A DNA stretch of 39,740 nucleotides from an uncultured Alteromonadales bacterium. GTDB lineage: Bacteria; Pseudomonadota; Gammaproteobacteria; Pseudomonadales; Cellvibrionaceae. The DNA is taken from contig CALMJT010000109.1 in NCBI GenBank assembly GCA_937864365.1, forward strand, positions 1 through 39,740, read 5' to 3'. Position 1 is the stretch's first letter; each line of letters begins with the position of its first letter. A program made the position numbers and the translations under genes. Under the pieces are notes generated by a model that saw nothing but the letters and a program-made list of their open reading frames with translations, ran no database searches and was not told where the DNA came from. Of this stretch, positions 9,335 to 17,757 are shown one piece after another.

Positions 9335-9845
9335 GGATACTGGCCTTGTATTAAGAAAAGCAGTGCAGGGATTTCTTCCCGTGATTCTTGCTCGGATAAC
9401 GGTTTAAATTCGTTGGCAAACGGATCAGCTTGCGGTTAGTAAAATTCATCAATAGAAAGTAGCGTCAGTGTAGCCATCTCAGTCGAATCAACATAGACGC
9501 TAGAGTTTCCGGCGACACACGGATGTGTCACCAATTTCAAAAACTGTAAGTGATTGAAATCGTGGAGAAATTGGAAATCGCATTGTCAATTTCTGTCCCC
9601 TGATTAAATCATGGATGAGTTAATCAGAGATTCTGTTAAGAGTTTAATCAAATTACGCGAATAATTGAATAAACGCCCGCGTAATGACGTAAAGTGAAAT
9701 GAGTTTTCAAAAAATTACCCGTCGTCACTTTTTTAAAAGCGTTAAATCTTTAATATTAGAATGAATATTAAATTTGGATGATCATAGAGTGGGTTCAAAC
9801 CTATAAAAATCGGCGCTTAAAATCCATAAATTACCGAATGATCAT
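9335..9845. other. argH/algZ divergent intergenic region
   Basis: 511 bases. It holds a copy of the dispersed hairpin repeat (about 9484-9634), then a perfect inverted repeat ATTACGCG (9652-9659) / CGCGTAAT (9678-9685), then an AT-rich stretch up to algZ. The inverted repeat is a candidate operator for algZ. No small gene is convincing. Confidence 0.5.
9484..9634 (+). repeat. Dispersed ~151-bp hairpin repeat, copy A (left end degenerate)
   Basis: It aligns with the other copies from about 9500 on: TAGAGTTTCCGGCG, then the small hairpin GACACA-CGGA-TGTGTC, the core GTAAGTGATTGAAAT, the stem AGAAATTG/CAATTTCT, and the closing hairpin TGATTAAATCAT/ATGAGTTAATCA ending TTAATCAGAGATTC. The first ~16 bases have lost the GGAAACTCTGATTAA end. 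Confidence 0.8.
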
Positions 9846-10964
9846 TTGGAAAAGATCAGCCTTATAAACGAGAAAAATTTGAATAATAAGCCTCGCACGA
9901 ACAACAGCCATCTTGAGATTTCCTCTCGGAGAAAGCGGCCTTTTATTCCCGACATCTGTTCATTGCAGTCGGTATTATTTTTAGTAATGGGTGCCGAATT
10001 AATCGCGTTAGCTTTGGTGCTTGCGCGTTCGTCACTGAGTCATTTTGATTGGCCAATCTTGGGTCAACTGTCGATGCTGGTGCAGTGGATTACGCTTATC
10101 AGTGCTGCAATTTTGTGTCGGATTCGCTTTTGGTTGGGCTCAATCACCGAATTAGCGGCAGGTTGCATCAGTTATTTATTGGTTGTGGCGGTTTCGCTTG
10201 GGTTTACGGCGCTGTCGCAATGGATGATCTATACCGAAATTAATAGTGATACGCTGGCGAGAACCGGGCTAATCTCGGCCATTATTGGCGGCATTGTATT
10301 GCGTTATTTGTATTTGCAGCAGCAGTTGTATTTCCAGCAACAGGCCAGCGCCGAGGCGCAAATCTCAGCGTTGCAGGCGCGGATTCGTCCACACTTTCTA
10401 TTTAACAGCATGAACTCCATCGTTAGCCTAATTACTCTTGAGCCAGAAAAGGCCGAGAGAGTTACTCTAGATTTGTGCGATCTGTTCCGTGCGAGTTTGG
10501 CTAAGCCTGCGCTGGTGAGTTTAACCACCGAGCTAGAACTGGTTGAGCAGTATCTATCGATTGAAAAGTTGCGACTTGATGGCAGGCTGACCATTCGTTG
10601 GCAAAAAAGTGGCGATTTCTCCGTTGTGCTCATTCCCAGCATGATTTTACAACCTTTGGTTGAAAATTCGGTCTACCACGGTATCGAGCCAATTCCAGAA
10701 GGTGGCGAAATTATCATTGAAGTCGATGCTAGCGCTACCCGTGTAGAAATACGCGTAACTAATCCTTTATTCGCTTCACAACGCTCCGCTCGCAAAGGCA
10801 ATGGTATCGCGTTGGCGAACATTCGCGCGCGTTTATCGGCTTATTGTCCGGGAGCTTCTACTTTTGAGACAAACGTTAACGACGACACTTATCAAGTCTG
10901 TCTAAGCTACGATCCTTCAAAATTGCAAACAGATTTTGCAGAACCCGATTTATTGGGACGTTAA
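9846..10964 (+). CDS. algZ: AlgZ (FimS)-like sensor histidine kinase, LytS-type
   Basis: 372 residues from a TTG; the true start is uncertain (see below). About four hydrophobic spans lie between residues 40 and 155. A His_kinase (PF06580-type) motif follows with His183 in ARIRPHFLFNSMNSI. The HATPase part shows the N-box LVENSVYHGIEP and the G-box GNGIALANIRARL. It partners the LytTR regulator 67 bases downstream. In Pseudomonas this pair controls alginate, twitching motility and virulence. No ATG is in frame before the membrane region. TTG 9846 has no ribosome site, and TTG 9879 has a weak one (CGAG) 6 bases upstream. The output here need not be alginate, since no alginate genes are in view. 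Confidence 0.88.
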   Translation: MEKISLINEKNLNNKPRTNNSHLEISSRRKRPFIPDICSLQSVLFLVMGAELIALALVLARSSLSHFDWPILGQLSMLVQWITLISAAILCRIRFWLGSITELAAGCISYLLVVAVSLGFTALSQWMIYTEINSDTLARTGLISAIIGGIVLRYLYLQQQLYFQQQASAEAQISALQARIRPHFLFNSMNSIVSLITLEPEKAERVTLDLCDLFRASLAKPALVSLTTELELVEQYLSIEKLRLDGRLTIRWQKSGDFSVVLIPSMILQPLVENSVYHGIEPIPEGGEIIIEVDASATRVEIRVTNPLFASQRSARKGNGIALANIRARLSAYCPGASTFETNVNDDTYQVCLSYDPSKLQTDFAEPDLLGR

Positions 10965-11031
10965 TCACTATTAACGCGAACTTAAAAACCATAAAAACAC
11001 AACATCACCTAAGCACAAAAAAATAGAATGT

Positions 11032-11766
11032 ATGGATATTCTGATAGTCGATGACGAACCTCTCGCGCGGGCACGTTTACAAAAAATGCTGGAAAACATC
11101 GAAGATTGTTCGGTTGTTGGTGAAGCCAGTAACGGCAATGACGCCTTGTCAGAAATTGAGCGTCTTGATCCCGATTTAATTCTCTTGGATATTCGCATGC
11201 CCGGCAAAGACGGCATGGCAGTGGCCAACCAAATTCAGCAGTTAGAAGACCCTCCCGCTATTATTTTCTGTTCAGCGTACGATCAATACGCCCTAGAAGC
11301 CTTTGATGTGAAAGCCGTTGGTTATCTGCTAAAACCGGTGCGTGCCGAGCAATTACGAGAAGCTTTAGATAATGCTAAGCGCTTAAATCGCCTTCAGCGC
11401 CAACGCCATAATCCAACCTCTGAAAAAGTACCGTCTCGTCAGCACATAGCTGCGAAAACCCATCGCGGTGTGGAATTGATCGAGATTGATACCATTCGAT
11501 TTTTCAGCGCCGATCAAAAGTACGTCACCGTTGTGCATACCGGTGGTACCACGCTGATTGATGATACTCTTAAAGAATTAGAAACCATGTTCGCAGGATC
11601 ATTCATTCGTATTCATCGCAATGCGCTGGTCTCCATAAAGCATATCGTTGCGTTAGAACGTAATCTTGATAAAAGTTATCAATTGCTACTGGCAGACTGC
11701 GACATCAAGCCAGTGGTTAGCCGCAGGCACTTGGCGGCAGTTAAAGAACTCATGCAACAGTTGTAG
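11032..11766 (+). CDS. algR: AlgR-like LytTR response regulator
   Basis: 244 residues. The N-terminal receiver (1-120) has the acidic pair DDEP, the phosphorylation site Asp53 in LILLDIRMPGKDG and Lys in the LKPVRAEQL switch. The C-terminal LytTR DNA-binding domain (about 140-244) contains FFSADQKYVTVVH and the FIRIHRNALVSIKHI recognition segment. It is cytoplasmic. It lies directly downstream of algZ and upstream of hemC, as in Pseudomonas, where algR-hemC linkage is conserved. The start ATG is clear, but the Shine-Dalgarno site is weak. Confidence 0.94.
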   Translation: MDILIVDDEPLARARLQKMLENIEDCSVVGEASNGNDALSEIERLDPDLILLDIRMPGKDGMAVANQIQQLEDPPAIIFCSAYDQYALEAFDVKAVGYLLKPVRAEQLREALDNAKRLNRLQRQRHNPTSEKVPSRQHIAAKTHRGVELIEIDTIRFFSADQKYVTVVHTGGTTLIDDTLKELETMFAGSFIRIHRNALVSIKHIVALERNLDKSYQLLLADCDIKPVVSRRHLAAVKELMQQL

Positions 11767-11901
11767 TCGTTTCACCAAAGCTTGTGACGCTGTATCATCC
11801 GACCTCTTGAGAACGTGTTTTGTCTAGATGCTAGGATTGCAAATGGGCAAAACTTCGAGCATTCAATGAATGAAAGCGATATCGAAAAAAGAGAAAACAG
11901 C

Positions 11902-12873
11902 ATGTCACAAGTCTCCGAAACGCCCCATTCTGCGGGCAATGGTAAAATTCTAAGAATTGCCACCCGTGAAAGTGCCCTAGCGATGTGGCAAGCCGAATAC
12001 GTAAAAGCACGTCTCGAAGAAAGTCATCCCGGTCTTACCGTCGAGCTTTTTCCAATGACCAGTCGCGGCGATAAAATTCTTGATGTTCCTTTAGCCAAGG
12101 TTGGCGGCAAGGGATTGTTTGTTAAAGAACTTGAGACTTCTTTGCTCGCTAAAGAAACCGATATCGCTGTGCATTCCATGAAAGATGTGCCCATGGACTT
12201 CCCAGAAGGTCTTGGTTTGGCCGTTATTTGTGAGCGCGAAGACCCTCGCGACGCGTTTGTTTCTAATAATTACGAAAGTTTTGAATCTCTTCCTCAAGGC
12301 GCCATCGTTGGCACTTCAAGTTTACGCCGACAATGTCAGATCGCATCGGTACGTCCCGATTTAAAAATTGAATTTTTGCGCGGTAATGTCAACACGCGTT
12401 TAGCGAAACTAGACAGCGGCATGTACGATGCCATTATTCTCGCGGCGGCGGGCCTGATTCGCCTAGAAATGCCCGAGCGCATCCGTGAATTCTTATCCAC
12501 AGAATTAAGTCTACCGGCAGGCGGTCAGGGCGCTGTGGGTATTGAATGTCGTACCGACGACGAAACAACACTAAAACTGCTAGAACCTCTGCATCACCAA
12601 GCAACCGCGCAGCGAGTTATTGCCGAGCGCGCCATGAATCGCCGTTTAGAAGGCGGTTGTCAGGTACCAATCGGTTGTTTTGCCGAACTTGACGGTGAAT
12701 CGTTACGGTTGCGCGGTCTTGTGGGCCGACCCGACGGTACCTTAATGCTGCACGATGAAATTACCGGAACCGCCAGCGAGGCAGAGCAATTGGGCGTGAC
12801 TTTAGCCGAGCGTTTATTAGAAGCCGGAGCAGGGAAAATTCTGGCAGATGTTTATGGGCACAACGTAGAGTAA
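11902..12873 (+). CDS. hemC: Porphobilinogen deaminase (hydroxymethylbilane synthase)
   Basis: 323 residues from ATG 11902. It polymerises four porphobilinogen units into hydroxymethylbilane. Cys253 in [13 protein letters not shown] carries the dipyrromethane cofactor. The substrate-binding arginine motifs TSSLRRQCQ and [12 protein letters not shown] and the catalytic Asp in HSMKDVP are visible. A longer frame opens at TTG 11815 with another ATG at 11866. I chose 11902 because AAAGAGA lies about 8 bases upstream and the family N-terminus starts just after it. hemD follows 101 bases later. Confidence 0.97.
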   Translation: MSQVSETPHSAGNGKILRIATRESALAMWQAEYVKARLEESHPGLTVELFPMTSRGDKILDVPLAKVGGKGLFVKELETSLLAKETDIAVHSMKDVPMDFPEGLGLAVICEREDPRDAFVSNNYESFESLPQGAIVGTSSLRRQCQIASVRPDLKIEFLRGNVNTRLAKLDSGMYDAIILAAAGLIRLEMPERIREFLSTELSLPAGGQGAVGIECRTDDETTLKLLEPLHHQATAQRVIAERAMNRRLEGGCQVPIGCFAELDGESLRLRGLVGRPDGTLMLHDEITGTASEAEQLGVTLAERLLEAGAGKILADVYGHNVE

Positions 12874-12899
12874 ATAATCCATATCACACTCTAAAGAAG

Positions 12900-12933
12900 T
12901 ATCCGCGGTTTTTCTGACTACCCGGATATTTTT
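12900..12933 (+). terminator. Weak hairpin plus T run between hemC and hemD
   Basis: TATCCGCGG pairs imperfectly with CCCGGATA across an ~12-base loop and is followed directly by TTTTT. It may attenuate readthrough from hemC to hemD. The stem is short and mismatched. Confidence 0.35.
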
Positions 12934-12974
12934 GAATGACGTAGAACCATGACGGAAAAGGATGTAATCACACA

Positions 12975-13748
12975 ATGACGGTTTGGTTAACACGTCCTGA
13001 AAAACAAGCGCAAAAAACACTGCAACTTCTGCACAAGGCCGGATTTGAAGTTTGGGTTTGCCCGGTGATGGAAATTGTTCCGATCGCTGATCCCTCCGCT
13101 CGTCAGCACGTACGAGATCAAGTAATGAATCTTGATCTCTACCACAAAGCCATTTTTGTCAGCCAAAATGCGGTAGATTATGCCGCCGAAGAAATCGAAC
13201 AGTTTTGGCCACAACTTCCTTTAAATACCGAGTTTTATGCGGTGGGTCGTGCAACAGCGAAAGCCGCACACAAATACAACATTGAAATTGCCTGTGACGT
13301 TGGCGAGACAATGGACAGCGAATCCTTACTGGCAATTGCCGCCATGCATAATGTACAAGGCCAAAAAGTGCTCATTTTTCGCGGCATTGGTGGGCGCACG
13401 ACATTAGCAGATGTTTTAACCGAACGTGGTGCGCGCGTGGATTATTGTGAGTTATACGAACGCAGCCAACCGCGTCAAAGCCTACACGCGTTAATAGACC
13501 AAGGTTTTGGCCGCAACCGAGACGATATAATTTTGGCGTACAGTGGCGAGAGCTTGGCAAACGTGTATCGAGCCATCAAACATTGTGGATTGACATCGTT
13601 AGTGCATCAGCCGGTGATTGTACCTGGCAAGCGTGTGGCGGAGCTTGCCAAACAATTGGGTTTTTCTCAGGTATTTATCGCTGAAAATGCTACCGACGAA
13701 ATTATGCTAAAGACCTTATATCACGCCTATGCCATGGTCTCGGGTTAA
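12975..13748 (+). CDS. hemD: Uroporphyrinogen-III synthase
   Basis: 257 residues, normal for this poorly conserved family. It cyclises hydroxymethylbilane with inversion of ring D to uroporphyrinogen III. Family features are the start VWLTRPEKQAQKTLQLLHKAGFEV, the segment FVSQNAVDYA, VGRATAKAA and the C-terminal IVPGKRVAELAKQLGF. It is cytoplasmic and lies in the order hemC-hemD-hemX-hemY. A truncated copy of the dispersed hairpin repeat separates it from hemX. Confidence 0.93.
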   Translation: MTVWLTRPEKQAQKTLQLLHKAGFEVWVCPVMEIVPIADPSARQHVRDQVMNLDLYHKAIFVSQNAVDYAAEEIEQFWPQLPLNTEFYAVGRATAKAAHKYNIEIACDVGETMDSESLLAIAAMHNVQGQKVLIFRGIGGRTTLADVLTERGARVDYCELYERSQPRQSLHALIDQGFGRNRDDIILAYSGESLANVYRAIKHCGLTSLVHQPVIVPGKRVAELAKQLGFSQVFIAENATDEIMLKTLYHAYAMVSG

Positions 13749-13768
13749 AGTTTTAACCATAAAATAAG

Positions 13769-13847
13769 GGAAACTCTGATTAACCTAGAGTTTCTCGCGG
13801 CACAAGGATGTGTTCCTAAGTTTTAAATTTTAAGAGAGTGATTGCGC
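13769..13847 (+). repeat. Dispersed hairpin repeat, copy B (right half missing)
   Basis: The left end is well kept: GGAAACTCTGATTAACC then TAGAGTTTCTCGCGG, the CACA-AGGA-TGTG mini-hairpin and a trace of the GTGATTG core. The right stem and closing hairpin are absent. It lies inside the hem gene string, 20 bases after hemD. Confidence 0.75.
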
Positions 13848-13941
13848 TACAGCTCAAACGAGATTTGATAATCTTTCTCGAACGATTCAACAAAACCAGA
13901 ATAAACTGCATTGATATTTTCTGGGTGAGGACACCAAGTTC

Positions 13942-15312
13942 ATGACCGATAAAAAAGATCTGCAAAATAGTTCCGCTTCAACCGAACCAGAAGCACTTGA
14001 AGCCTCAGCGCAGGAAAAATCCTCAGCGGAAACATCAGCGCTAGACGCACAAGAATCGGAAAGTACATCAACAGAAACGCAAGAGCCGATTGCTCAAGCC
14101 GAAACGACCGAAACAGAGACCGAGACAGCTGCGAGCAGATCAGAGGAAAATCCTAAAAAAGCCGCACTACAACACGACGCGCAACAACATCACTCGAAAC
14201 AACACCAGCAAAAAACGCGCTCCAGTGTTGTTGGTTTATTGGTGGGATTAAATCTTATCTTGATCCTTGGCGTGATTGCGGCGTTGGTTTTTGGCTATGT
14301 ATCCATTTCGCCAAAATGGAATCAATTAGAAACCACGGTAGAACAAGCTTCTGAACAAGTACAATCGAGTGACCTCGCTTTAACGCAATTAAATCAAGCG
14401 GATACTCAGTTGAATCAAAAGCTGCAAGCTTTGACCGCGTCCGATAAAAATCAACAAGCTACGCTCGACAAACATTTCCAAGAATTACAGCTGCGATTAG
14501 ATAGCCACAATCAACGTTTACTGGCGCTTTCAAATACCAGCAGAGAAGATTGGCAGTTGGCAGAAGCGCATTATTTAGTGCGTTTGGCAAATCAAAGATT
14601 ATTGGTTGATCGCAGTGCACGTTCTGCCATTGGCTTAATGGAAGCGGCCGATCAAATATTGCGTGAATTAGCGCTGCCCGATTTATTTGCGGTGCGCGAA
14701 GCGCTGGCGCGTGATCTTGCTGCTCTTAAGCTTGCAAAGGAAATTGATCGCGAAGGCATTTATTTGCGATTACAAGGTTTAGCCGAAGCGCTTGATCAGC
14801 TGCCTACTTTTCAAAAACCGGAATTGCATGGCCAAGACATCGATTTATTAGCGGGTGAAGACGCAGCGGCAGAAGAAACGCAGACCTGGTGGCAAATGAC
14901 CAAGGGTTGGTTTGTTTCCGCGGGTCGTTGGTTTGGTGAGGTGAGTCGCCCTTACCTTCAAATTCAGCATCACGACGAGCCTGTCGGACCTCTCTTGCCT
15001 CCTTCGTCGGTGGGTTATCTTCGACAAAACCTGCGTTTCTCACTGGAGCAAGCGCAACTCGCTTTATTGCGTGAAGAAACCGCTATTTATCAAGCCGCGT
15101 TGAGCCAGGCCGAAAACATTGTGACCGAATATTTTCCCGAGTCCAGTCCGGCTAAATCTCTGTTAACCGAAATTGCCGAATTAAAATTACAAACCGTAGA
15201 GCAAAATCTACCGACAATTTTTACATCCCAACAACAACTTCAAGCTTATCTGGATCAATTTCATCGCTTAAATTCTGAGGAAGATCTTTCCAAAGACGGA
15301 GAGCAGCAATGA
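13942..15312 (+). CDS. hemX: HemX-like membrane protein (uroporphyrinogen-III C-methyltransferase-like)
   Basis: 456 residues. Residues 1-70 are acidic and Ser/Thr/Glu-rich, and residues 77-93 are Gln/His-rich. One membrane span follows (about 96-122, VVGLLVGLNLILILGVIAALVFGYV), then a long periplasmic part with a coiled coil (about 125-190) and the HemX block EDWQLAEAHYLVRLANQRLL. Despite the family name there is no methyltransferase fold. The role is presumed to be organising late tetrapyrrole steps at the membrane. It overlaps hemY by 4 bases (ATGA), so the two are coupled. The N-terminal acidic tail looks disordered. Confidence 0.92.
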   Translation: MTDKKDLQNSSASTEPEALEASAQEKSSAETSALDAQESESTSTETQEPIAQAETTETETETAASRSEENPKKAALQHDAQQHHSKQHQQKTRSSVVGLLVGLNLILILGVIAALVFGYVSISPKWNQLETTVEQASEQVQSSDLALTQLNQADTQLNQKLQALTASDKNQQATLDKHFQELQLRLDSHNQRLLALSNTSREDWQLAEAHYLVRLANQRLLVDRSARSAIGLMEAADQILRELALPDLFAVREALARDLAALKLAKEIDREGIYLRLQGLAEALDQLPTFQKPELHGQDIDLLAGEDAAAEETQTWWQMTKGWFVSAGRWFGEVSRPYLQIQHHDEPVGPLLPPSSVGYLRQNLRFSLEQAQLALLREETAIYQAALSQAENIVTEYFPESSPAKSLLTEIAELKLQTVEQNLPTIFTSQQQLQAYLDQFHRLNSEEDLSKDGEQQ

Positions 15313-16541
15313 AAAGTCGGATCATAAAAATATTACTGATTATTTTGGCGGTTCTTGTCGGTGGGTATTTTCTCAATAAATTTATACTAGCAACGCCCGG
15401 ATATGTCTTAATTTCGTTAGGAAAAACCACAGTAGAAGTGAATTTTTGGTTTGCTGTGGTTATGCTGATTGCGTTTTTAATTGCCTATAAATACCTCAAA
15501 AAAGCCGCTTTATTTATGGTGCGCGTTTTTAAGCGGGTTTTAGGAATTAAATCCCAACAAAAACTTATGCGTCAAACCTCCCAAGGTGTTATTGAATATC
15601 TGGTTGGCAATTACGAAATTTCTAGAAAACTGTTACTGCGTTCTGCCAATCGCTCGCCCATGCCTGAAATTAATTTAATGGTTGCCGCCTATGCAATGCA
15701 AAAGCTGGGTAATAGCGAAAAAGCACTGGAAATACTCGATGAATCGCAACAATACAATACCGGGGTATTGGCCATTCGCTTGGCTAAGTCGGAAATCTTA
15801 GAGGAACAAGGTCGTCACAGCGAAGCTATTGAATTATTAGAGTCTGACGACGAGCTCACTGGTAATGTATTGATTCAGGAGCGCCTTTGCAGTCTGTATG
15901 CCGAGGCTGGGCAGTGGCAAAACGTTAAGCAAATTTTACCGAAAATCAAAAAGCAACTCACCGAATCCAAATGGCATCAGCTGCAAGTTCATTTAACGGA
16001 ATTTGAATTGGATAATTTAGTTGAACAGTACAGAAATGAAACGCCGGCAAAAATCGCCGAAAAACTGCAAATAAAATGGTTGGAATTACCCACATCCTTA
16101 CAAACTCACCAGCCATTGTTAATTCATTATGTGAAGTTATTACAGCGACAAAAGGCGTTAAAACTGAGCGAAGATGCGGTAAAGAAATCCATAGAGGCGC
16201 GCTGGAACGCAGAGTTAGTTGTGGTTTACGGCCTTTTAGAAAGCGAGAAACCGGACAAACAACTTAAAACCGCAGAGAGTTGGCTTGGTGATCATTCAGA
16301 TGATGCTGGGTTGTATTTGTCGTTGGGAAGAATCTGTTTAAGAAATCACCTTTGGGGTCAAGCGGAAGACTATTTTAAGCAAAGCATTCATTTGGGGGCG
16401 CTAAAAGAGGCAGCCGCTGAATTGGCGAGACTCTATGAGAGCATGGGTAAATCTAAGGAAAGTCTAGAGGTTTTAAAGCAATCGTATTTGTCCTGTGAAC
16501 CGCCGCTACCACAATTACCCATGCCAGGAGTCAAACATTAA
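15309..16541 (+). CDS. hemY: HemY, haem-biosynthesis-associated TPR membrane protein
   Basis: 410 residues. Two N-terminal membrane spans (about 5-25 and 40-60) flank a short loop with TPGYVLISLGKTTVEVNFW, the HemY_N signature. A TPR-like helical repeat domain follows from about residue 95 to the end (for example AAYAMQKLGNSEKALEILDES and AAAELARLYESMGKSKESLEVL). This is the proteobacterial HemY of unproven biochemical role, not the Bacillus protoporphyrinogen oxidase of the same name. Its start overlaps the hemX stop. No clear terminator follows; a degenerate hairpin repeat lies 48 bases on. Confidence 0.93.
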   Translation: MKSRIIKILLIILAVLVGGYFLNKFILATPGYVLISLGKTTVEVNFWFAVVMLIAFLIAYKYLKKAALFMVRVFKRVLGIKSQQKLMRQTSQGVIEYLVGNYEISRKLLLRSANRSPMPEINLMVAAYAMQKLGNSEKALEILDESQQYNTGVLAIRLAKSEILEEQGRHSEAIELLESDDELTGNVLIQERLCSLYAEAGQWQNVKQILPKIKKQLTESKWHQLQVHLTEFELDNLVEQYRNETPAKIAEKLQIKWLELPTSLQTHQPLLIHYVKLLQRQKALKLSEDAVKKSIEARWNAELVVVYGLLESEKPDKQLKTAESWLGDHSDDAGLYLSLGRICLRNHLWGQAEDYFKQSIHLGALKEAAAELARLYESMGKSKESLEVLKQSYLSCEPPLPQLPMPGVKH

Positions 16542-17065
16542 TTTCATTCGCTGTTTTTAAAAGACGTTATTCTGAAGGATGTAACTTACCGAAAACTCTT
16601 ATTAATCCAGAGTTTCTGGCAGCACATGGATGTGTCACTAGGTTCAAGAACACTAGGTTCAAGAATACTAGGTGACTGGCGTTATGAAAAAATTGAAAAT
16701 GCGATTTTCAATTTTTATTATTTGATTAAATCACAGATACGGTAATCCGCAGTCACTTACGCTGGCAGTGGACGACGCCAAAGAGAAATCTCTATAAAAA
16801 CTCTTCTATAAATCTAAATGTTCTGCGCACTAAGATCCGCAATTAATAAAAATAGTGGCTATCTTTCCTGTAGTTTTTCAATTTTCGAGAATAGAGAATT
16901 TATTTAAATAAAATTAATACGTTATTTAAATTTGAGGGTATTGCTGTGGCGGGGCACTAGATTTTTAGTTACTGAAGGAGTGTTGGTGGTGATTGTGCGT
17001 ATTTTTGAAAATACTTCCAAGCCAATCGCTTAGAAAAACACCTTTCTCCGTTGAGCTCTCTAAAA
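16542..17065. other. Intergenic region between convergent hemY and TetR gene
   Basis: No gene is seen. It contains copy C of the dispersed repeat (16590-16754), then AT-rich DNA without clear coding signal, up to the TetR terminator. Confidence 0.5.
16590..16754 (+). repeat. Dispersed hairpin repeat, copy C (divergent, 165 bp)
   Basis: It starts GAAAACTCTTATTAATCCAG and keeps the CACAT-GG-ATGTG hairpin, the stem AAAATTG/CAATTTT and a decayed closing hairpin (TTTGATTAAATCACAGAT). ACTTAC occurs directly on both sides (16584-16589 and 16755-16760), as expected of a target-site duplication. It also holds a short internal duplication, CACTAGGTTCAAGAA. Confidence 0.75.
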
Positions 17066-17068
17066 ATA

Positions 17069-17095
17069 CAAAGCCCCCGGGGTCGCCGGGGGTTT
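17069..17095 (-). terminator. Rho-independent terminator of the first TetR gene
   Basis: Perfect 7-bp GC stem CCCCCGG / CCGGGGG with a 5-base loop. Read on the minus strand it is followed by CTTTGTATTTTT. It lies about 27 bases after the TetR stop. Confidence 0.85.
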
Positions 17096-17121
17096 CTGGG
17101 TAATGCTAGATTTTTCGAAGA

Positions 17122-17757
17122 TTACTGCGTGGCAGAGCGACGATAGAATCCCATACTGTTTAAGAAGCCTTCACACACAGCGCGTAATTCTTGTTCGGTT
17201 GCTGGTGTTTTTGAAAAAGTGCTGAGGCCGCCTAAGAATGTTAAAAACATGTTGCTGGACAATCCGATATCGGTATGATTTGGCAGCTCGTTGTTTTTAA
17301 CGGCAAGAGAAAATAAGTCGCGTACACGATGACGACGTTTTTCTAATACTTCCATCATTTGATGAGCCAGTGGACTGTCGGAGGTGATCAATTCATTGAT
17401 GCAATTGAATACCATACAGCCACGGTGACGCTCATCGGCGGCACGTTCTTCACAAATTTTGTCCATTAAGGCGAAGAAAGTATCACCGACATGAACATTT
17501 TCCTCGACATTATCAAGTAACGCGTCAGGAGAATTTTTAATGTAAAGATTTAAGGCTTGCAAAAATAGTGATTCCTTAGAATCGAAACTGTGATACAAGC
17601 TCGCACGAGTAAGACCATTGTCTCGGGCGATTTCATTTAAAGAAACGTTATTGTAACCCTGTTCCCAAAACTTATGCATAACCGCGTGTACTAGCTGGCT
17701 TTTGTCGAAAGAAATTGGGCGACCACGTGAACTTCTTTTGATTTTTTCACTGTTCAT
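17122..17757 (-). CDS. TetR/AcrR family transcriptional regulator
   Basis: 211 residues from ATG 17757, which has AAGGAAG about 8 bases upstream; a longer frame opens at 17820 without such a site. The N-terminal TetR helix-turn-helix is clear: FWEQGYNNVSLNEIARDNGLTRASLYHSFDSKESLF. The ligand domain contains HRGCMVFNCINELI, a cysteine block resembling the one in NemR-like TetR_C families that sense electrophiles or acyl compounds. The target is unknown: no gene lies upstream of it on the opposite strand for 2.2 kb. It may regulate itself. Confidence 0.9.
   Translation of the reverse strand: MNSEKIKRSSRGRPISFDKSQLVHAVMHKFWEQGYNNVSLNEIARDNGLTRASLYHSFDSKESLFLQALNLYIKNSPDALLDNVEENVHVGDTFFALMDKICEERAADERHRGCMVFNCINELITSDSPLAHQMMEVLEKRRHRVRDLFSLAVKNNELPNHTDIGLSSNMFLTFLGGLSTFSKTPATEQELRAVCEGFLNSMGFYRRSATQ

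Noticed and set aside
13942-15312. Reading HemX as a true uroporphyrinogen-III methyltransferase
   Set aside because: It has a membrane anchor and coiled coil and lacks the SAM-dependent tetrapyrrole methylase motifs; the name is historical.
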